Shown one piece after another: positions 58,517 to 64,000 of a DNA stretch of 64,000 nucleotides (positions are counted from its first letter, which is position 1; each line of letters opens with the position of its first letter). The notes under the pieces are model-generated. The model was not told where the DNA came from, searched no databases, and saw only the letters and a list, made by a program, of their open reading frames with translations. Source of the stretch: Bradysia coprophila (lineage: Eukaryota; Arthropoda; Insecta; Diptera; Sciaridae); assembly GCF_014529535.1 (NCBI RefSeq), contig NW_023503493.1, forward strand, positions 7,782,001-7,846,000. Direction: 5' to 3'. Position numbers and translations under genes: made by a program.

Positions 58517-59182
58517 GCATGCACACCTCTGTCGAATTATAAACGAAAATGAAATTACGGAATCGTTTCTTCACCAAACATGCTATCAGATGCATGAACT
58601 ACACAAGAAATTTGTTGGGCTTTCAGAGGATTTTTTTATTGCTGCTGGCTGGATTTTCAGAGATTTTTTTTCTATTTGCAAGAATTTTCTTCCTTTTTAT
58701 TTGATTTTCTTGTGCCTTTCAAAGGATTTTCTACGATTTTGCGGATTTTCTTTGAATTTAAGAATTTTTCTCTCGTAAAATTTTGAAAGATTTTCTTTTG
58801 ACTGACTTCTTATTGGACTGTCGCCCGAAAATCTTCTTTCAATATTTTCCCCTCGATCGTAGATCAAACAAAAAAACCAGCGTAATCGAAATTGGCTTTC
58901 CATTCTCAGCCACTCGGGGTTACATAAAACTCATTTGTCAAAAGTCCAAAAAATAAAAATTTTCATACAAAAATCCAAAAAAAATCTTCGGGAATCGCTG
59001 AATTCACAGTTGATCGGATGGCAGGCCGAATTAGAAAAAATGTTTTTCCTTAAATTAAATTTTCGAGTGATTAATCACTGATTTTTTGACAAGGGTTATA
59101 TGGGGGTATGTGAGATTATTTGGTGATTATATGGGATTATACGAGAAAGTGATTTCCCCCTCGGCATTTTTAGGAGAGATTA
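58517..59182 (+). repeat. Direct repeat flanking a tandem array, left copy
   Basis: Starts GCATGCACACCTCTGTCG and ends AGGAGAGATTA. The same order of words is found at 59899-60501. Confidence 0.9.
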
Positions 59183-59394
59183 TATTATATCATATTCGGG
59201 TCAGCCCTTCGTGAGTTAGGGCCACCTAAGTGATTTAAGGTCTTTTGGTGATATTTATGGCAAAATAAACGATGGAAATGTAAATGACACGGCAAATGAT
59301 AGGTATTGTCAATACCAATCCAGGAAAAAAAAGTTTTTTTTAATCGGGTGAGTGGACCGTGAGTTAGGGCCTTAGAAGTGAAATGCTACTAGGG

Positions 59395-59860
59395 CCCTAT
59401 GTGTATTTTACATAGAACTCGAGTAAATTTCATTGGTTTTTCGTAATTTTTGTGTCATTTGGAAGGTAATTAAAGGCCGAATAGAATGTTGTTGAAAAAA
59501 AAATTAAATTTGGGTCCTCGGACTAAGGCCGCTACTAGGGCCCTATGTGTATTTTACATATAACTCGAGCAAATTTCATCCGTTTTTCGTAATTTTTGTG
59601 TCATTTGGAAGGTAATCAAAGGCCGAATAGAATGTTGTTGAAAAAAAAATTAAATTTGGGTCCTCGGACTAAGGCCGCTACTAGGGCCCTATGTGTATTT
59701 TACATATAACTCGAGCAAATTTCATCCGTTTTTCGTAATTTTTGTTTCATTTGGAAGGTAATCAAAGGCCGAATAGAATGTTGTTGAAAAAAAATTAAAT
59801 TTGGATCCTCGGACTGAGGCCGATACTAGGCCCTATGTGTATTTATACTCAATAAATTAA
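59395..59860 (+). repeat. Tandem array, unit about 146 bp
   Basis: Units start at CCCTATGTGTATTTTACATA near 59395, 59541 and 59687, with a truncated last unit at about 59831. Contains AAAGGCCGAATAGAATGTTG; homologous to the array at 34051-34560. Confidence 0.9.
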
Positions 59861-59898
59861 AATTTTAGGGCTATTTGAAATTTTTGTTTGTTTTGTTT

Positions 59899-60501
59899 GC
59901 ATGCACACCTCTGTCGAATTATAAACGAAAATGAAATTACGGTATCGTTTCATCATCAAACATGCTATCAGATGCATAAGCTACACAAGAAATTTGTTGG
60001 GCTTTCAGAGGATTTTTTTACTGATTCTGGCTGGATTTTCAGAGATTTTTTTTTCTATTTGCAAGAATTTTCTTCGTTTTATTTGATTTTCTTGTGCCTT
60101 TCAAAGGATTTTCTATGATTTTGCGGATTTTCTTTGAATTTAAGAATTTTTCTTTTCTATGAATATTTTCCCCACGATCGTAGATCAAACAAAAAACCAG
60201 CATAATCGAAATTGGGTTTTCATTCTCAGTTACTCGGGGCTACATACAACTCATTCGTCAAAAGTCCAAAAAATAAAAATTTTCATGCAAAAATCCAAAA
60301 AAAATCTTCGGGAATCGCTGAATTCACAGTTCATCGGATGGCAGGCCGAATTAAAAAAATGTTTTTCTTTAAGTTAAATTTTCGAGTGATTAATCACTGA
60401 TTTTTTGACAAGGGTTTATGGGGTTATGTGAGATTATTTGGTGATTATATGGGATTATACGAGAAAGTGATTTCCCTCTCGACATTTTTTAGGAGAGATT
60501 A
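59899..60501 (+). repeat. Direct repeat flanking a tandem array, right copy
   Basis: Matches 58517-59182 with about 62 bp missing near the point equal to 58785-58845. Confidence 0.9.
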
Positions 60502-60956
60502 ATCTCCCCTAAAAATTTCTTTTGAAGTTGACGAGTTCAGGTATAAATATAGGAGATGCGTTCTCACCGGATTGACATCCGTAAAGTTTACGTATTTTAA
60601 CTTGGTTTTTGTACAAAACCAAAGGAAAAAAGAGAAAGCGAACAATATAAATCAGCGAAAATAGAGCGAAATTATTGATTTTCTGATCAATTTGAGTGAT
60701 TGGTATTCGGTATTTCGTATATAGGCCAAACTATTACTAATTTTAAAAGCCGAAATAAACGAAAAATACCTCAACTCAAATCCAAAACCATTTCTTGTTA
60801 TTAGTATTGATAAAACATTCCCATCACAAAGTCGCATGGCTAAAAACTCGCTACAAAACCAGAATTTATGTATATTAATAGCGGGAGTGATTGTTGAAGA
60901 CACATTATAACCGGAAAAGTTAAAAAGAAAAGTTCGTAAAAAGTGGGTGTGCAAAC

Positions 60957-63900
60957 ATGAAATTCCCCAACACCGTCAGTCGGAATACGTTTAAGGCGTA
61001 TGTCAATGTAAAGCATAGCAAAGAAAAATCGACGATACATTTGAACGCAATTAATCTTGACTGGGATGCCAACAACATTGACTCGTTGCGAATCATGTGC
61101 ATCAAATCAATAGCTGAACATTGGCAGGAATATCCGATTTTCTCGGACATACCAAACGTTGAAGACCGAAACTATTTACTCGACATTGTAGACACACAGA
61201 TTCCAATCGGCATATTAGCCAGTCACATAGCCGAAGATGTGTTTTGGCGTCGTTGCTTTACTGACAAATGGACGAATTTCCATCCATCCGTTGTGGACAA
61301 GCCTTGGATCACAATTTTTATGGAAAAGTATTTCTCCGAAATTATCGAACGACTGAAACCCGGCCAGTACAATGAAGAGGAAATGCAAAATATTCTAGAC
61401 GTCTGTGCACCGCATCTAGTAACTCTGCGTACGAATGAGCTGCAACCGGCGTTGGATGACGAAAACAATCACATCCCATTCGATTTCATTTTATCGAATC
61501 TTCCGCAACTGAAGTACATTGATTTAACGTTCGATTTGAAGAGCATCGGACAGAATTTCTATTTGCATTGTTCGAGCATATCGAGAAATGATATCCAAAG
61601 TCTAGCGTCTGGCATAAAAAAGTGCTATGAACTTGTTGGATTTCGCATCCATTGCAACAAATTGGAACCGTATATGCTGCAGTTGCTGGCCCATGCATTG
61701 GATAAAGGGAGTACGGATATCGAAAATTTAACGTTTAGCAATTGTGGATGCGGTGATATGGGATTGGTAGCGTTTTTGGACATTCTGAATCATGAATCGT
61801 TTCCGAACTTGAAGTGTTTGGTTCTGACAAATAACAACTTCAGTAAGTACACTAGGTGCTGTAACTGTTGCTTCATATAGACTAATGATCAGATAATACG
61901 CTAGTTTCAAGACTTTTGCGACTTATATATAATAAGGGACCATTCACAAAGTACGTAAGCTTCTAAGGGGGAGTTGATCGAAAATTCATCATTTTTAGTG
62001 TGCGTACTTTATGAATGGTCCAATTGGTAAATTGGTTCCGATACCTCAGAACTAAGAAGGACAAAGTCATCCTTGTCCGTACCACTCTTTTTTTGCCAGG
62101 ATTTTAAGAGAAATGGAAGACATTTGCGACAGCGACAGATTTTGATTCGTATTAAGTCCAAGCTCATAGATTGTTTGCTGCAAATGTTGAATCCCTAGAT
62201 TCTAGCATCTTGTATAAACTGCCTGAAAACTTAAAGTATATAAAGCCTCAAACCAACCTTGGATTCAGCGGATTCATTAAAATACGGAGCCTGAATTTGC
62301 TGCATTGGATGCAGCGCGATTCGTGTAGCGCTAAAATACAGTACTCGAAACTTGAGCTCACTGTGCTTATATACCGGCATCCACAGCTGGAAAAACTAGC
62401 CTCGAAACTACACTTATTTTCGGGTCGATCACATATCTGTGAGATGTAGATTTAACATCATTGCATTGACGGGAATTGACCTATTTATAATTTACTGTTC
62501 AACATTACCGATAAACATCCGATTTTATAAAGTTAAATTGTGCCTGTTATTCGTGGTAACCTTAGGTATTCCGCATTAAATTGATGATTCGAAAATTTCG
62601 CCATTTGTATGTTTATTTGGAGCAAAACAAGTCTTATCGGGCTATTCATTCCAATCGGCGCGTGTTATTATTGCCTCGATATACACATGATGATCCTCGT
62701 CTAAATTATTTCTAAAACATCTGTTCGCAAGGTGTAACCAACTGAAAATTCAGTAATTAATATGCAAAAACAGACTACAAATAGATTAACGAAGAAAATA
62801 ATATTTGGCTCATCGATTGATAAGAATGGGAGGCATTTAAAGATCAACACCGAAACCAGTTTTTTCTGAGCAAACGAACAATGAGAATAATTTTTTTTTG
62901 TAAATTCCAGCTCAAGAGGGAATTATTGAACTTGCTGAAGTTATCAAAACTAGAAATATCCAGACACTAGATCTTCGAATGAATCCAATTGGTTGTGATG
63001 GAGCAGCTGCTATATTCGGTAAAGACTACCTATCTTATTAGTTTGTTAGTTAGTTAGTTAGTACCTATCTCATAGTTAGAGAAATATTAGAGACATTGTT
63101 GCTATAGTAATTGCACCTCCCGATTCGAAATTTCCTTTTAGTTAAAATTACAGCACAACTGACAGAAGACGTCAGTGAAATTTAGACATGAATTTGGTTC
63201 GGCTGTTTTTCAGATGGTTTACTCTTATTAGTCTGTAAGCTCAACTTTCTGTCTTTATACCCACAGCTGAAACAAACAAAAAATTTCAGGTCTCAATTTC
63301 ACTCACGTCACATTGATTGCAAGTGGACCAAATTGGGTGTCAGTCCTGTTAAGTTCTCTTTAATTTATTGAAATTCTCTTACATTCAGGCATAATGTTAC
63401 AAGGAACACCAATTCAACAGTATGTAGAGACTTCAATTCAATTCAACGCATATGTTCCGGTAAAGTTTGCAAGAATTTTCATAATTATTTTCCCTTTTTA
63501 TTTTCAAGTTTGAATCTTGCTGGTTGTTCGATAACGGACGAAATTGAGCCGCTACTCATTCTATTTCTGGAAACCAATCGAATAGTACGTCGGTTAAATT
63601 TGTCATCGAATAATTTAGGAGTGGTGAGTGCTGTGTTTTGGTTGATGGCACAGAGATAAGGTTAAAGAGTGTTTAGTCAAAAGCCGTTAAGTTCATTATT
63701 ATCTTCTGTTTTCAAACATTCATAGTCTCACTCGCACCCACAGTTGAGGAGTGATATGCATGAACCGAAAAATTTTTATTTGGAAAATGTCTTTTTGTGA
63801 CGGTCACTGCATAGCTCTCCTCAGTTGAAAAGTGGACTTGACGGGTCTTGATAAAACTCTATTACAGTCCATTGAATGTGTTATTGTATGTCTGTTTGAT

Positions 63901-64000
63901 AGGACTTGGGTGAAAGAATCGCTAGAACGATTGATGTGGCCCGACAGCTGCAGGAATTTGATCTACGGAACACGAACATTAGCGGAAATGATAAATGGAT
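60957..64000 (+). CDS. Leucine-rich-repeat protein resembling dynein regulatory complex subunit 5 (TCTE1), 5' part
   Basis: Exons 60957-61842, 62911-63018, 63389-63419, 63509-63623 and 63903 to the window end; phases 1, 1, 2, 0 with GT-AG borders. The product continues beyond the window. The N-terminal part (DSLRIMCIKSIAEHWQEYP, IPIGILASHIAEDVFWRRC, FTDKWTNF) resembles the TCTE1/DRC5 N-terminal region. Ribonuclease-inhibitor-type leucine-rich repeats follow: LKCLVLTNNNF, IQTLDLRMNPIGCDGA, LNLAGCSITD, VRRLNLSSNNLG, LQEFDLRNTNISG. DRC5 belongs to the nexin-dynein regulatory complex of motile axonemes, so sperm expression is expected in an insect. ATG context is AAACATGA. Intron 1 (1068 bp) carries a small MITE; other introns are 279-370 bp or shorter. 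Family assignment rests on motif recognition. Confidence 0.8.
61937..62021. mobile_element. Small MITE in intron 1 of the DRC5-like gene
   Basis: 85 bp; GGACCATTCACAAAGTACGT and its inverse (GCGTACTTTATGAATGGTCC). Ends of this kind recur in MITEs of many insects. Confidence 0.78.

Noticed and set aside
61223..61698. Minus-strand frames across the DRC5-like first exon
   Set aside because: They overlap a 295-codon exon with recognisable leucine-rich repeats and in-phase downstream exons.

Overview
This window is nuclear DNA of an insect, most likely a dipteran. It is AT-rich, has short GT-AG introns (many of 55-150 bp) and holds a tandem cluster of three insect odorant receptor genes. A fungus gnat or another nematoceran would fit the repeat load and gene types, but the sequence alone does not settle the family. 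Genes take up only about a sixth of the window. Most of the rest is miniature inverted-repeat elements (MITEs), foldbacks, tandem arrays and dead retroelements.

Layout. At 1.7-4.1 kb (minus strand) is an intronless 790-residue Ser/Pro-rich repeat protein with a membrane segment near its C-terminus. From 4.1 to 12.4 kb there are MITEs and a 1.27 kb inverted-repeat element. At 12.46 kb is a single-exon secreted protein of four six-cysteine modules, flanked by two copies of one MITE family. At 14.67-18.61 kb lies a complete but non-coding LTR retrotransposon with identical 218-bp LTRs and a 5-bp target duplication.

From 20 to 31.1 kb three odorant receptor genes lie head to tail. All share a four-exon structure with exons 2-4 of 100, 267 and 42 bp, and each has a TATA box shortly upstream of the chosen start. 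OR1 and OR2 are separated by a pair of inverted 202-bp MITEs and a roughly 250-260 bp tandem array.

From 31 to 48 kb the DNA is mostly repeats. It includes a probably broken gene with a DUF4806-like domain (38.4-40.75 kb, minus strand), tRNA-like SINE heads, and a triplicated non-coding block with nested insertions. At 48.8-51.1 kb (minus) is a 5'-truncated Jockey-type LINE with an open reverse transcriptase frame. At 51.8-53.7 kb is a seven-exon CD36-family receptor. From 53.7 to 60.9 kb there are repeats and a few coding-like scraps. From 60.96 kb to the window end is the 5' part of a leucine-rich-repeat gene resembling TCTE1/DRC5, an axonemal dynein regulatory complex subunit.

The genes do not form one pathway. 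The clearest functional unit is the odorant receptor cluster, where duplicated coding structure and duplicated core promoters suggest co-inherited regulation. Exon coordinates were worked out by hand from splice signals, reading phase and comparison among the three receptor copies.
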